Assembly (NCBI GenBank): GCA_944329375.1
Contig: CALVIB010000005.1
Span: 1-64,000 of the forward strand
Length of the DNA: 64,000 nucleotides
Direction: 5' to 3'
From: an uncultured Bacilli bacterium
GTDB lineage: Bacteria > Bacillota_I > Bacilli_A > RF39 > UBA660
Shown here piece by piece: positions 35,956-43,989 of this stretch. The notes beneath the pieces are model-generated. The model was not told the DNA's origin and did not search any database. It saw nothing but the letters and a program-made list of their open reading frames with translations. The translations under genes and the position numbers were made by a program. Position 1 is the first letter of the stretch. Each line of letters starts with the position of its first letter.

Positions 35956-35984
35956 TTGTAATGAGTGTCATGGTTTGTTATACT
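35956..35984 (+). promoter_or_regulatory. unit 2 sense promoter
   Basis: TTGTAA (35956-35961), 17-base spacer, TATACT (35979-35984), same hexamers as in units 1 and 3 although the DNA just upstream differs. Confidence 0.75.
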
Positions 35985-36050
35985 TATTTTAAGGAATGTT
36001 CGATAGTTGGGTGGCTGCCAAGCTTCTACTTAGAAGGGAGGCAGGATAGT

Positions 36051-36134
36051 ATGACTAAGAAAGATTTTTTAATTTTTTCTTTAATTTTACTTATCTTTTT
36101 CCTGATATTTTTACTTTACAAAGTATTAATATAA
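36051..36134 (+). CDS. Unit 2 hydrophobic micropeptide (toxin-like)
   Basis: 27 residues starting MTKKDFLIFSLILL, one hydrophobic helix, with Tyr-Lys-Val-Leu-Ile at the end. ATG behind GGGAGGCAGGATAGT, with the hairpin CTTCTA-CT-TAGAAG against the ribosome site. About two thirds of positions are identical or similar to the unit 1 peptide. Most differences are conservative hydrophobic swaps, a pattern of selection for a membrane helix. Confidence 0.75.
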   Translation: MTKKDFLIFSLILLIFFLIFLLYKVLI

Positions 36135-36244
36135 TGAAAAGCCACCTAACACATCTGTGATTAGGTGGTAAACCAAATTACTTGGCACCATCCAACATGG
36201 GATTATTGAATGTTCCTTTTTATTATATGAGATTTCTCCCATCT
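36133..36244 (-). ncRNA. Predicted unit 2 antisense RNA
   Basis: Promoter TTGCTA (36274-36279), 17 bases, TAAAAT (36251-36256) on the minus strand; terminator hairpin CCACCTAA/TTAGGTGG (36142-36168) followed by CUUUUCAUU. About 110 nt, antisense to the 3' part of the unit 2 mRNA. Confidence 0.6.
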
Positions 36245-36312
36245 ATATACATTTTAACACAAATTTAACTTTATAGCAAATTTAAATTTTAACAAAAAGT
36301 GATTATAAATTA

Positions 36313-36341
36313 TTGTAATGAGTGTCATAGTTTGTTATACT
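36313..36341 (+). promoter_or_regulatory. unit 3 sense promoter
   Basis: TTGTAA (36313-36318), 17-base spacer, TATACT (36336-36341). Start near 36348, directly before GGAATGTTCAGTA. Confidence 0.75.
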
Positions 36342-36407
36342 TATTTCAAGGAATGTTCAGTAGTTGGGCGCAGCCTCTACTCTTTGTAAAGATTGGAGGT
36401 GATGTTT

Positions 36408-36485
36408 ATGACTAAAAGAGAAAAATCTCTTTATGCCATAATTCTCCTTCTATTTATTTTAGTATTTATTTTATTAACTAAATAG
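36408..36485 (+). CDS. Unit 3 hydrophobic micropeptide (toxin-like, divergent)
   Basis: 25 residues beginning MTKREKSLYAI, then a Leu/Ile/Phe/Val helix ending LLTK. ATG at 36408 behind TTGGAGGTGATGTTT; an in-frame ATG at 36402 is too close to the ribosome site. It shares only the basic head and hydrophobic core with units 1 and 2, and its RNA stems have changed in compensation, so it is an older or specialised copy. The upstream hairpin is TCTTT-GT-AAAGA here. Confidence 0.72.
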   Translation: MTKREKSLYAIILLLFILVFILLTK

Positions 36486-36594
36486 AAAAGCGCCTAACTC
36501 ATTTGCTTCAATGATTTAGGCGCACCCAAATCGGTTGCGTTCAACATTGCATTATTGAACGTTCCTTTTTTATTATATGAGATTTCTCCCATCT
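36482..36594 (-). ncRNA. Predicted unit 3 antisense RNA
   Basis: Promoter TTGCTA (36624-36629), 17 bases, TAAAAT (36601-36606) on the minus strand; terminator hairpin GCGCCTAA/TTAGGCGC (36490-36523) followed by UUUUCUAUUU, the strongest of the three. Its stem differs from the others by paired changes. Read-through from the gene ending at 36639 could add to its expression. Confidence 0.62.
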
Positions 36595-36638
36595 ATATAC
36601 ATTTTAACACAAATTTAACTTTATAGCAAATGTGTATT

Positions 36639-36905
36639 TTATCTTCTTTTAAATATTTTTCTCATAACTCTTTGAAATCCATTATAAGCTGATTTATCAA
36701 TTTCTCTATCAATCTCTTTTCTTGTAATAATGTGTGCTTTATCAATGGGAATTCCATCAACAATTTGTCTATAATCAGGTTTTAATTTTTTGTCTATTTT
36801 TGTTTCAATTAGTCCAGTTATGATTTCGGGATCTAACTCGCAGAACTCTTCATAAGGAATTCCAAATGTATCTTCAATTTGTTTTTTTAATAATGCTATA
36901 TTCAT
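36639..36905 (-). CDS. Small protein of unknown function
   Basis: 88 residues, no signal or membrane helix. Begins MNIALLKKQIEDTFGIPYEEF, then an acidic stretch, and ends in a very basic tail (FQRVMRKIFKRR) that could bind nucleic acid or membrane. Ribosome site AAAGAGAG with a long spacer. I do not recognise it. Its stop lies in the outer end of the unit 3 antisense promoter region, so its transcript would run into the array on the antisense strand. Confidence 0.65.
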   Translation of the reverse strand: MNIALLKKQIEDTFGIPYEEFCELDPEIITGLIETKIDKKLKPDYRQIVDGIPIDKAHIITRKEIDREIDKSAYNGFQRVMRKIFKRR

Positions 36906-37019
36906 AAACGACTCTCTTTTCTTTTTAAGCTGTTTTTCTAATTGATAAACCTTTTATAAATAATTTTAATTTTATTATATATAATTTTTTTACTTTTATC
37001 AATGTTTTTAGTGAGTTTA

Positions 37020-37910
37020 TTAATTGTTTTTAATTTTATCAAAATAAATATCTTTACTATTTTTATGTGTTGTTTTAATAGCTTCTAAAATTTTATCTTT
37101 ACTATTTTCTCCAAAACCAGAAAATGAAGTATCCCCTACAACAGTATATGGAACACCTTTGATTTCATCATTTAATGCGTCAGCAAATCTATGCATAATT
37201 TGATTATTTTCTTCATTTCCCCATACTTCAAATGTATAAAGATTATAATAGTTTCCATATTCTTCTTTTATTTCATCAAAGAATGCAAATTCATTTTTAC
37301 ATACAGGGCAAGTACTTCCCCAAAATAAATATATATTAACTTTATTTTGGTCATAAACAACATTTTCTAAATTGATTTTTTCTAATCCTGACTTATCGTT
37401 AGTTTCATCTTTATTATTCTCCACTATCCTATTAACATTAGGCATATTTTTAAGTAAAACATAATTAGTAAACCATTTATTAAATCCATCTTTTGTTTCA
37501 TAATATTTTAAATCATCATCACTATCCGCATCTAAATAATCAATCATTTTGCCTTCATTAAATATAGCAAATGATGGATAATATTTTATTTTTTTACTTA
37601 AACTTGTATCTTTAATATTAGAAAAAGCAATTTTATAAATTTGAATAGGATTTTCATCTAAAAACTCATTCAATACTTTTTCGAAATTAGATGATGTAAC
37701 ACATGCTGGTTGATAGACAAATAAAGCAAATGATTCTTTACTATCAATTAATTCATTTAACTTTGTATCATCAATATCTACAAATCCATTTTTTTCATAA
37801 TATTTATCTTCTAAATAAAACTTAAGCTCGGGCTTATTTTTTAATACAAAAATTGTTATAGATATTAATAGTAATATGGGAATAATTATTAAATATTTTT
37901 TATCTATCAT
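37020..37910 (-). CDS. Membrane-anchored tandem thioredoxin-like protein
   Basis: 296 residues from ATG 37910 (GAGGTTTCAA ahead), which overlaps the rhodanese gene stop. Residues 4-22 form a signal anchor. Two thioredoxin-like domains follow: the first (about 40-130) has FALFVYQPACVTSSNFEKVL, a single Cys in the active-site place; the second (about 190-290) has YLFWGSTCPVCKNEFAFFDEI with a full Cys-Pro-Val-Cys pair, and the cis-Pro loop GVPYTVVGD. Probably acts outside the membrane on disulfides. Paired with a membrane-anchored rhodanese, which points to extracytoplasmic thiol or sulfur handling. Confidence 0.8.
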   Translation of the reverse strand: MIDKKYLIIIPILLLISITIFVLKNKPELKFYLEDKYYEKNGFVDIDDTKLNELIDSKESFALFVYQPACVTSSNFEKVLNEFLDENPIQIYKIAFSNIKDTSLSKKIKYYPSFAIFNEGKMIDYLDADSDDDLKYYETKDGFNKWFTNYVLLKNMPNVNRIVENNKDETNDKSGLEKINLENVVYDQNKVNIYLFWGSTCPVCKNEFAFFDEIKEEYGNYYNLYTFEVWGNEENNQIMHRFADALNDEIKGVPYTVVGDTSFSGFGENSKDKILEAIKTTHKNSKDIYFDKIKNN

Positions 37911-38595
37911 TTGAAACCTCATGAAGTGAATCAAAGTCTATATCATGATATGGTAATTTCCAAAAGTCATAAGTTACATCTTTATGTTTTTCATTTTTAA
38001 CAATAACATTATTTTTACCTTCATAATACCAGTAACCACCTACATTGTATATTTTATCTTCATTCCAACCTAAAGCTACCAACATATTCTTAGTCATGCC
38101 AGCGTATCCACCGCCACCACACATTAAAAATATATTTTTATCTTTTGGAAATAAATACTCTAATATATCCATGGATTCTTCAAAATTAGGTGTATATTTT
38201 CCAGCTTTTTCAGTAAATAAAGTTTTACCAGTATATGTATCTCCTACTTCTTCTGGTAAACCAGATACATTTACTAAATAAGGATATGGTACAACTTCAA
38301 AACCTTTAACAAATCCAGAAAGATATGAATCTCCTCCGATAGCTTCATAATTACCTGGGTCTTTTAACATTCGCATGTCTCTATATACAGAATCAGGTCT
38401 ATTTAAATATTCATCTATGTTTTTTTCATTAATGTTTTTATCTATACCAAATTCTCCTCTTAATCCTTCTGAAATTTCTGGCTTAGGTAATGTGCTTAAG
38501 GTATTTTTATCATCATTAAAAATAAAGGCACATACAATAATTGTGATAATTATTAATACACTTATAACTAACATTATAATACTTTTCTTTTTCAT
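37900..38595 (-). CDS. Membrane-anchored rhodanese-like protein
   Basis: 231 residues from ATG 38595, set by AGGAGGGATAGA; the open frame continues upstream but without a site. A signal anchor at residues 6-28 carries a Cys inside the helix but no clear lipobox. The rhodanese domain fills the rest: YLVNVSG, then FLMCGGGGYAGMTKNMLVALGW and VYNVGGYWYYEG-like end. The Cys loop (CGGGGYAG) is glycine-rich and lacks the Arg of the usual CRxGxR loop, so normal thiosulfate transfer is doubtful. First gene of a two-gene operon with the thioredoxin-like protein. Confidence 0.78.
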   Translation of the reverse strand: MKKKSIIMLVISVLIIITIIVCAFIFNDDKNTLSTLPKPEISEGLRGEFGIDKNINEKNIDEYLNRPDSVYRDMRMLKDPGNYEAIGGDSYLSGFVKGFEVVPYPYLVNVSGLPEEVGDTYTGKTLFTEKAGKYTPNFEESMDILEYLFPKDKNIFLMCGGGGYAGMTKNMLVALGWNEDKIYNVGGYWYYEGKNNVIVKNEKHKDVTYDFWKLPYHDIDFDSLHEVSNDR

Positions 38596-38615
38596 TCTAT
38601 CCCTCCTACAATTTA

Positions 38616-38644
38616 AGTTTACAAAAAATAAAATAAAATTGCAA
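38616..38644 (-). promoter_or_regulatory. rhodanese-thioredoxin operon promoter
   Basis: TTGCAA, 17 bases, TAAACT on the minus strand, 21 bases before the chosen ATG; this supports that start. Confidence 0.7.
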
Positions 38645-38657
38645 TAACGTATTAGTT

Positions 38658-38682
38658 GAAAAAGACTCAACCAAAAGTTGAG
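38658..38682 (-). terminator. terminator of the XRE gene at 38.7 kb
   Basis: CTCAAC and GTTGAG pair over a five-base loop, followed by UCUUUUUC on the minus strand, directly behind the stop. Confidence 0.75.
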
Positions 38683-38683
38683 C

Positions 38684-39376
38684 TTATTTATTACAACTAT
38701 CATCTAATTTTAAAGGGATTTCATAAGTAATTGTTTTATGATGTTTATTACTAGCATTTACTCTTAAAAATAAAGTATTATCCTTATATACTTTGCATGT
38801 TTTTTCATAATCATCTATTGTAAATGTTACTTCTTTTAAAAAATCTTCTAAAGTTATGTTTTCTTTACCATTATATTTATAAGAACTAATAGTATTTTGA
38901 ATATTACCGTTTTTTTCATATAAGATGCATTCTATATTCTCATATTTTTCAGTTTCATCTCCACCACAATATTCAATATTAGATATATAAATTGCAGATT
39001 TTTGATTATTATATGCGATATTTCCAGAAATAGTAAAATTGGGGCAATTGGCTAAAAGGGTTTTAAATTGAAAATCATCTGATTTAAATAAATTTAAAAA
39101 TATAATAAAAGTAACAGTAATAATGCATATAGTTATAATGATTGGGATAATTTTTTTCTTTTTATTTTTAAATTCTCCATTATATAATTCTTCTAAACTT
39201 ATATTAAAATCTTCACTAATTTGTTTAATAAGTGTGCTGTCGGGCATATTTTTACCATTTTCCCATTTACTTACTGCTTGATAAGTTACATGATATTTAT
39301 CGGCAAATTCTTTTTGGGTTAAGTTATGTTTCTTTCTTATTTCTTTAATAAATCTTCCAAATTTTTCTTGATTCAT
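38684..39376 (-). CDS. XRE-family regulator with membrane anchor (second copy)
   Basis: 230 residues. Helix-turn-helix at residues 1-65 (MNQEKFGRFIKEIRKKHNL, then TYQAVSKWENGKNMPD), basic linker, one membrane helix near 76-95, and an extracellular part with Cys residues (CPNFTISG, CGGDETEKYENIEC, CKVYKDN, and DDSCNK at the end) that could form disulfides. Same layout as the regulator at 34.8 kb but with an unrelated outer domain. Lies upstream of the thiol-handling pair with a terminator between; a link to redox sensing is inference from the cysteines and the neighbours. Confidence 0.85.
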   Translation of the reverse strand: MNQEKFGRFIKEIRKKHNLTQKEFADKYHVTYQAVSKWENGKNMPDSTLIKQISEDFNISLEELYNGEFKNKKKKIIPIIITICIITVTFIIFLNLFKSDDFQFKTLLANCPNFTISGNIAYNNQKSAIYISNIEYCGGDETEKYENIECILYEKNGNIQNTISSYKYNGKENITLEDFLKEVTFTIDDYEKTCKVYKDNTLFLRVNASNKHHKTITYEIPLKLDDSCNK

Positions 39377-39421
39377 TAAACCACCTACTTACTTATTAAG
39401 TATATCATTTTTCAAATATAA

Positions 39422-39449
39422 AAACTAGAGAAAAATTTTTCTCTAGTTT
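39422..39449 (-). terminator. perfect palindromic terminator
   Basis: AAACTAGAGAAAAA and its exact complement form a 14-pair stem with practically no loop, followed by UUUUUAUA on the minus strand. Serves the broken gene just upstream and works in both orientations. Confidence 0.75.
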
Positions 39450-39455
39450 ATGTAC

Positions 39456-40037
39456 TTATTGCACTATTTGATATGGATTACTTTGTGTACCACTTCCACT
39501 TAAGGTGGTGGTAGATTTCAAAAAGACTACTGGGCGGGGAGGATTTGTATGTGCTGCATTAGAATTTGCAATTACTGCTGAAAAATCACTAGATGAAAAA
39601 CCAGTCCAAACTATATTATATGCTGGTTCAGCAACCTTATAATATGCATTTATTGTCCAGTAATATAATGTACTTGCCGTTCCTTTATCTAATAAATAAT
39701 TACTATTACAATTTCTTTGATTGTTGTTATAATATGTTGCTGATGTACATAATGGATTAGTACTTGCTCTTAATAAATCTGATACATTGGCTAGTCCCAC
39801 ATTCCCTATCCATGTATACATTTTCTCTCCTGCTATATTTTTTCTATACTATCTGCTGAAGAACTACTTAATTGCTCTACTGCTCCTATATTAAATATGT
39901 GTAATGTCATTTGCTCTTTGGCTGTGTTATTTATGTTATTAACATAATAATCATCATTTAAATATATTTTTATACTTGAATCTTCCGTTACTGTTCCTTT
40001 TACGGAGCCATCTGGTGTTGAAAATTCTCCTTTACCT
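39456..40037 (-). pseudogene. Broken GVRP/NPYK-family surface protein
   Basis: Two adjacent reading frames together encode one domain. The upstream piece reads GKGEFSTPDGSVKGT, then IYLNDDYYVNN and LHIFNIGAVEQ and ends at a stop after DSIEK; the downstream piece, in another frame, reads AGEKMYTWIGNVGLANVSDLLRA-type sequence and ends RPVVFLKSTTTL..GSGTQSNPYQI. A one-base loss in a run of six A near 39843 explains the shift. The N-terminal part is also missing, since an in-frame stop (40038-40040) precedes it. The domain aligns with the C-terminal half of the large pseudopilin at 27.2 kb. Confidence 0.8.
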
Positions 40038-40052
40038 TATACCCACTTTATC

Positions 40053-40089
40053 AAAAAAACAAGTAATATTTTCGAAAAATCACTCGTTT
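40053..40089 (-). terminator. uvrA terminator
   Basis: On the minus strand ACGAGTGAT pairs with ATTACTTGT (two G-U pairs), continued by TTTT/AAAA, and is followed by seven U. Confidence 0.75.
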
Positions 40090-40135
40090 TAACTTTTTGT
40101 TTACAAAATATTAAATATAATTTTAACAATTTAAA

Positions 40136-42949
40136 TTATTTTAAATAAGGTTTTAAAAATTTACCAGTATAACTTTCTTTGCATAAAGCTACTTCCTCAG
40201 GAGTTCCAGTAACGACAATATTACCTCCTCCATTACCCCCTTCTGGTCCTAAGTCAATAATATAATCTGCTTGTTTAATAACATCTAGATTGTGCTCGAT
40301 AACTAAAACAGTATCTCCGTTATCGACAATTCTATTTAAAATAACAAGTAGTTTCTTTATATCATCGGAATGTAAACCTGTTGTTGGTTCATCTAAGATA
40401 AATAAACTTTTGCCAGTAGGTTTTTTTTGTAATTCTTTAGCTAATTTAATTCTAGCAGCCTCACCACCAGAAAGAGTTGGAGCACTTTGACCTAATTTAA
40501 TATATGAAAGTCCAACATCAGATAACATTTGTAATTTGTTTTTTATTTTTGGAATGTTTTCAAAAAACTTTAGGGCTTCTTCTACTGTCATTTCTAAAAC
40601 TTCATAGATATTTTTACCTTTATATTTTATTTGTAATGTTTCACTATTGTAACGTGTTCCATGGCAAACTTCACAAGGAACATATACATCTGGTAAAAAG
40701 TGCATTTCAATTTTTTTAACGCCATCTCCCCAACAAGCTTCACATCTTCCACCTTTAACATTAAATGAAAATCTACCTTTGTCATATCCTCTCATTTTAG
40801 CCTCTTTAGTTTCAGCAAAGACATCACGTATGTCATCAAAAACTGAAGTATAAGTGGCAGGATTACTACGTGGTGTTCTTCCAATAGGAGCTTGGGAAAT
40901 ATCTATAACTTTATCGATGTTTTCTAAACCTTTAACTGATTTATAAGCACCTGGTTTTTCTTTAGTTTTATATAAATTATTAGATACAACTTTATATAAA
41001 ATTTCATTTACTAAAGTTGATTTACCACTACCAGAAACACCAGTTACACAAATAAATTTACCTAGTGGAAATTTAACTTTGATGTTTTTTAAATTATTTT
41101 CTTTAGCGCCTATAATTTCTAAATATTTCTTATTACCTTTTCTTCTTTTTTTAGGAACTTCTATTTTAAGTTCGCCTGTTAAATATTTACCAGTTAAACT
41201 ATTTGGATTAGCCATAACTTCTTTTGGTGTACCTTCAGCGACAACCTTACCACCATGTACTCCAGCGGCTGGGCCAATATCGACTAAATAGTCAGCTTGA
41301 AGCATTGTGTCAGTATCGTGCTCAACAACGATTAAAGTATTACCTAAATCACGCATTTTTAAAAGTGAATTAATTAATCTTTGGTTATCTCTTTGATGAA
41401 GTCCAATTGAAGGTTCATCTAAGACATATAAAACGCCTGTTAACTGTGAACCTATTTGTGTAGCTAATCTGATTCTTTGAGCTTCGCCACCTGATAAAGT
41501 TTTTGCTTCTCTATCTAGAGTTAAATATTCAAGTCCTACATTGATTAAAAATGAAAGTCTAGAATTAATCTCTTTAATTATAAGTTCTGATATTTCTTTT
41601 TGTTCTTTATTTAATTTTAGGTTACTTAAAAATGAATATAAATCTTTAATACTAAGTTTTGTTACTTCATAGATGTTTTTACCGCCAATTAAAACAGCTA
41701 AAACATTATCGTTAAGTCTAGCACCATGGCACTTTGGACATTTAAGTTCTGTCATGTAATTTTCTATCCATGTTCTAATCCATGTACTTTTGGTTTCCAT
41801 ATAACGTCTTTCTAAATTAGTAATAATTCCTTCAAAATAACCTTTTGTAGTTCGTTTATTACCAGCTTTAGAGACATAGTTAAATGTAAGCAAATCGGGA
41901 GAACCATATAATACAATATCTAACTCTTTTCTTGTTAAATCTTTAACTGGTTTATCCATATCAATTTTATGATGAGTACATGCGGTTTCTAAATTGGTAT
42001 AAGTTATATTACTTTCATCAGAAGTATTAATAGCTGTAATAGCTCCTTCATTAATGCTTAAATCTTTATTAGGAATTATCAAATCTTCATCGATTTTATA
42101 TTTAATACCTAAGCCTTTACACTCAGGGCAAGCACCCCAAGGAGCATTGAATGAAAACATTCTAGGTTCAAGTTCTGGTAAAGAAAAATCACACTCTGGA
42201 CAAGCATATGTTTCACTCATAAGCATTTTTTCGCCATCAATAACATCAATTAATAATTTACCATGTCCTAATTTAGTAGCTACTTCCATACTTTCATAAA
42301 GTCTACTTCTAATTTCTGGTTTAATTACTAACCTATCAACTACGACTTCAATGGTGTGTTTTTTATTTTTTTCTAAATCAATATTTTCTGATAAATCATA
42401 TTCTTTACCATCGATAATAACTCTAACATATCCATCTTTTCTTAAATCTAAAAGTAAATCTTTATGAGTACCTTTTTCTAAAGAAACTACTGGCCCCAAA
42501 ACTCTAATTTTGGTTCTTTCTGGTAATTTCATTACATCTGTACACATTTCTTCAATACTTTGACTACTAATTGGAATATGATGTTTAGGACAATATGGAA
42601 CACCTATTCTAGCAAACAAAAGTCTTAAGTAATCATAAATTTCAGTAACTGTTCCTACTGTACTTCGTGGGTTTTTATTAGTGGTTTTTTGGTCAATACT
42701 AATGGCTGGAGAAAGTCCATCAATACTATCAACATCAGGTTTTTCAGAGCCTCCTAAAAATTGTCTAGCATAAGCACTTAAGCTTTCAATATATCTTCTT
42801 TGTCCTTCCGCATAAATGGTATCAAAAGCTAAACTACTTTTACCACTTCCAGATACGCCTGTCATAACGATTAATTTATTTTTAGGTAAGGTTATATTGA
42901 TGTTTTTTAGGTTATTTTCTCTAGCTCCTTTTATAATAATTTCATCCAT
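40136..42949 (-). CDS. uvrA: Excinuclease ABC subunit A
   Basis: 937 residues, full length. Damage recognition ATPase of nucleotide excision repair. Two ABC modules: Walker [15 protein letters not shown] near residue 31 and [14 protein letters not shown] near 640; signature ETLSGGE-type segments ([15 protein letters not shown] and [15 protein letters not shown]); zinc fingers [28 protein letters not shown] and [25 protein letters not shown]. uvrB is not in the window. Seven bases behind the DUF7666-like gene; own terminator. Confidence 0.98.
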   Translation of the reverse strand: MDEIIIKGARENNLKNINITLPKNKLIVMTGVSGSGKSSLAFDTIYAEGQRRYIESLSAYARQFLGGSEKPDVDSIDGLSPAISIDQKTTNKNPRSTVGTVTEIYDYLRLLFARIGVPYCPKHHIPISSQSIEEMCTDVMKLPERTKIRVLGPVVSLEKGTHKDLLLDLRKDGYVRVIIDGKEYDLSENIDLEKNKKHTIEVVVDRLVIKPEIRSRLYESMEVATKLGHGKLLIDVIDGEKMLMSETYACPECDFSLPELEPRMFSFNAPWGACPECKGLGIKYKIDEDLIIPNKDLSINEGAITAINTSDESNITYTNLETACTHHKIDMDKPVKDLTRKELDIVLYGSPDLLTFNYVSKAGNKRTTKGYFEGIITNLERRYMETKSTWIRTWIENYMTELKCPKCHGARLNDNVLAVLIGGKNIYEVTKLSIKDLYSFLSNLKLNKEQKEISELIIKEINSRLSFLINVGLEYLTLDREAKTLSGGEAQRIRLATQIGSQLTGVLYVLDEPSIGLHQRDNQRLINSLLKMRDLGNTLIVVEHDTDTMLQADYLVDIGPAAGVHGGKVVAEGTPKEVMANPNSLTGKYLTGELKIEVPKKRRKGNKKYLEIIGAKENNLKNIKVKFPLGKFICVTGVSGSGKSTLVNEILYKVVSNNLYKTKEKPGAYKSVKGLENIDKVIDISQAPIGRTPRSNPATYTSVFDDIRDVFAETKEAKMRGYDKGRFSFNVKGGRCEACWGDGVKKIEMHFLPDVYVPCEVCHGTRYNSETLQIKYKGKNIYEVLEMTVEEALKFFENIPKIKNKLQMLSDVGLSYIKLGQSAPTLSGGEAARIKLAKELQKKPTGKSLFILDEPTTGLHSDDIKKLLVILNRIVDNGDTVLVIEHNLDVIKQADYIIDLGPEGGNGGGNIVVTGTPEEVALCKESYTGKFLKPYLK

Positions 42950-42955
42950 TTACCA

Positions 42956-43444
42956 TCAACTCCTATATGCATTTTTATTACCATTATGATAATAATCAAT
43001 ATCTTTTAAAATTTTTTGTTTACCTTTAGAAACTGTTTCTATTTCTTTAGCTTCTTCATCAGTTAAGCTAAATGTCCTAATAAAGTTATAAAGTCTATCT
43101 TCCCATAAGGTTTTTGCCATTTCTATTATTTCTTTTCTAGAAATAGTTCTAATGATTCGCATGTTTTCACATACATACATATCAAAATATCCATTATATT
43201 CATCATCATATTTTATTAATTTTCCAAAGCCTATAACTTCGGTTAAAATAAAATTATTAGAATCGACATATCTAAAGCATTCTTCAAAGTTAGTACATAT
43301 ATGAAAACCGTTTCCATTATTACCCCATTTTATTGCACCATCTACATGATATGTTTGTCCAACTTTAAATTTATAACCACTTCTATTAGTAAAATTACCA
43401 TTAAATGCTTTATAACCAATTACAAACAAAATAATCACATCCAA
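42956..43444 (-). CDS. DUF7666-like protein
   Basis: 162 residues or fewer. The N-terminal 85 residues show the pattern IGYKAFNGNFTNRSGYKF, VGQTYHVDG, then GFHICTNFEECFRYV and ILTEVIGFG, which I know from small proteins of phages and Bacillota grouped as DUF7666. The rest is helical with Lys/Glu. The start is uncertain: the -10 box TGATATAAT ends only about 12 bases before the ATG at 43444, which would leave almost no leader, while a TTG at 43429 has GGATGTG ahead. Function unknown. Confidence 0.7.
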   Translation of the reverse strand: MDVIILFVIGYKAFNGNFTNRSGYKFKVGQTYHVDGAIKWGNNGNGFHICTNFEECFRYVDSNNFILTEVIGFGKLIKYDDEYNGYFDMYVCENMRIIRTISRKEIIEMAKTLWEDRLYNFIRTFSLTDEEAKEIETVSKGKQKILKDIDYYHNGNKNAYRS

Positions 43445-43543
43445 TAAACATTATATCATTAATGTCAAATATTTTTTTACTGACAATCTTATTTTACATA
43501 GCAAACAAAAGTTTGTCAATGTTTTATGTAATTATCAAATATT

Positions 43544-43569
43544 AAAATAATAAGCAATTTATGCTTATT
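43544..43569 (-). terminator. spoVA operon terminator
   Basis: AATAAGC and GCTTATT pair over a seven-base loop, followed by AUUUUAAUAUU on the minus strand. It lies 70 bases behind the last spoVA gene in a 194-base gap that otherwise shows only the promoter of the DUF7666-like gene. Confidence 0.65.
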
Positions 43570-43638
43570 ACCTTACTTTTTACATGTTCAAATTTGATGG
43601 TACGAATGATTAATACAAAAAATAATAAACTAAATATT

Positions 43639-43989
43639 TTAATCTTTTGGTTCAAATATTAAAGACATAAAGAAGGCAAAGATAATAGCAGCACTAATAC
43701 CAGCGGCTGTTAAATCTAGAGTACCACTAAATAATCCTAATACTCCTTCTGTATTATATCCATGGATTGCTCCATGGGTTAAGTTATGACCAAAACTAGT
43801 TATAGGAACAAGTGCGCCACCACCTGCCCATAAAATTATTTGGTCATATATATTAAAAACATCTAAAAAGGCACCTAATACTACAAATATTACTGTGATA
43901 TGTCCAGGAGTAAGTTTAGTTTTATCAAGAATTATTTGAGCAATAGCACAGACAAAACCAGCAAATAAAAAGGCATTTAAATATATCAT
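43639..43989 (-). CDS. spoVAE: Stage V sporulation protein AE (SpoVAEb type)
   Basis: 116 residues, four to five membrane helices. Seen: FLFAGFVCAIAQIILDKTKLTPGHITV near the N-terminus and GGGALVPITSFGHNLTHGAIHGY in the middle, both characteristic. Part of the membrane channel that moves dipicolinic acid into the forespore and out at germination. Overlaps spoVAD by four bases; last gene of a three-gene operon. Confidence 0.93.
   Translation of the reverse strand: MIYLNAFLFAGFVCAIAQIILDKTKLTPGHITVIFVVLGAFLDVFNIYDQIILWAGGGALVPITSFGHNLTHGAIHGYNTEGVLGLFSGTLDLTAAGISAAIIFAFFMSLIFEPKD

Larger units (their letters stand above)
35576..36636 (+). repeat. Triple tandem array of about 358-bp units, type I toxin-antitoxin-like
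   Basis: Three head-to-tail units begin at 35576, 35934 and 36291 (periods 358 and 357). Each holds, in order: a plus-strand promoter TTGTAA-17-TATACT; a transcript start next to GGAATGTTC; a short hairpin in front of a strong ribosome site; a hydrophobic 25-27 residue ORF; a hairpin; the partner of the 5' end (TATTGAAYGTTCC) followed by five or more T; and a minus-strand promoter TTGCTA-17-TAAAAT. Stems are conserved while bases change in pairs between units. The layout is that of type I toxin-antitoxin loci with antisense RNA overlapping the toxin mRNA 3' end. I do not recognise the peptides as a named family. Confidence 0.8.

Noticed and set aside
35576-36636. CRISPR array or riboswitch array
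   Set aside because: Repeat period is about 358 bp, each unit holds promoters on both strands and an intact small ORF with a ribosome site, and there are no short direct repeats with unique spacers.
43445-43638. Possible riboswitch in the gap before spoVA's end
   Set aside because: Only a terminator hairpin and an extended -10 promoter are visible; no known aptamer core or T-box words.
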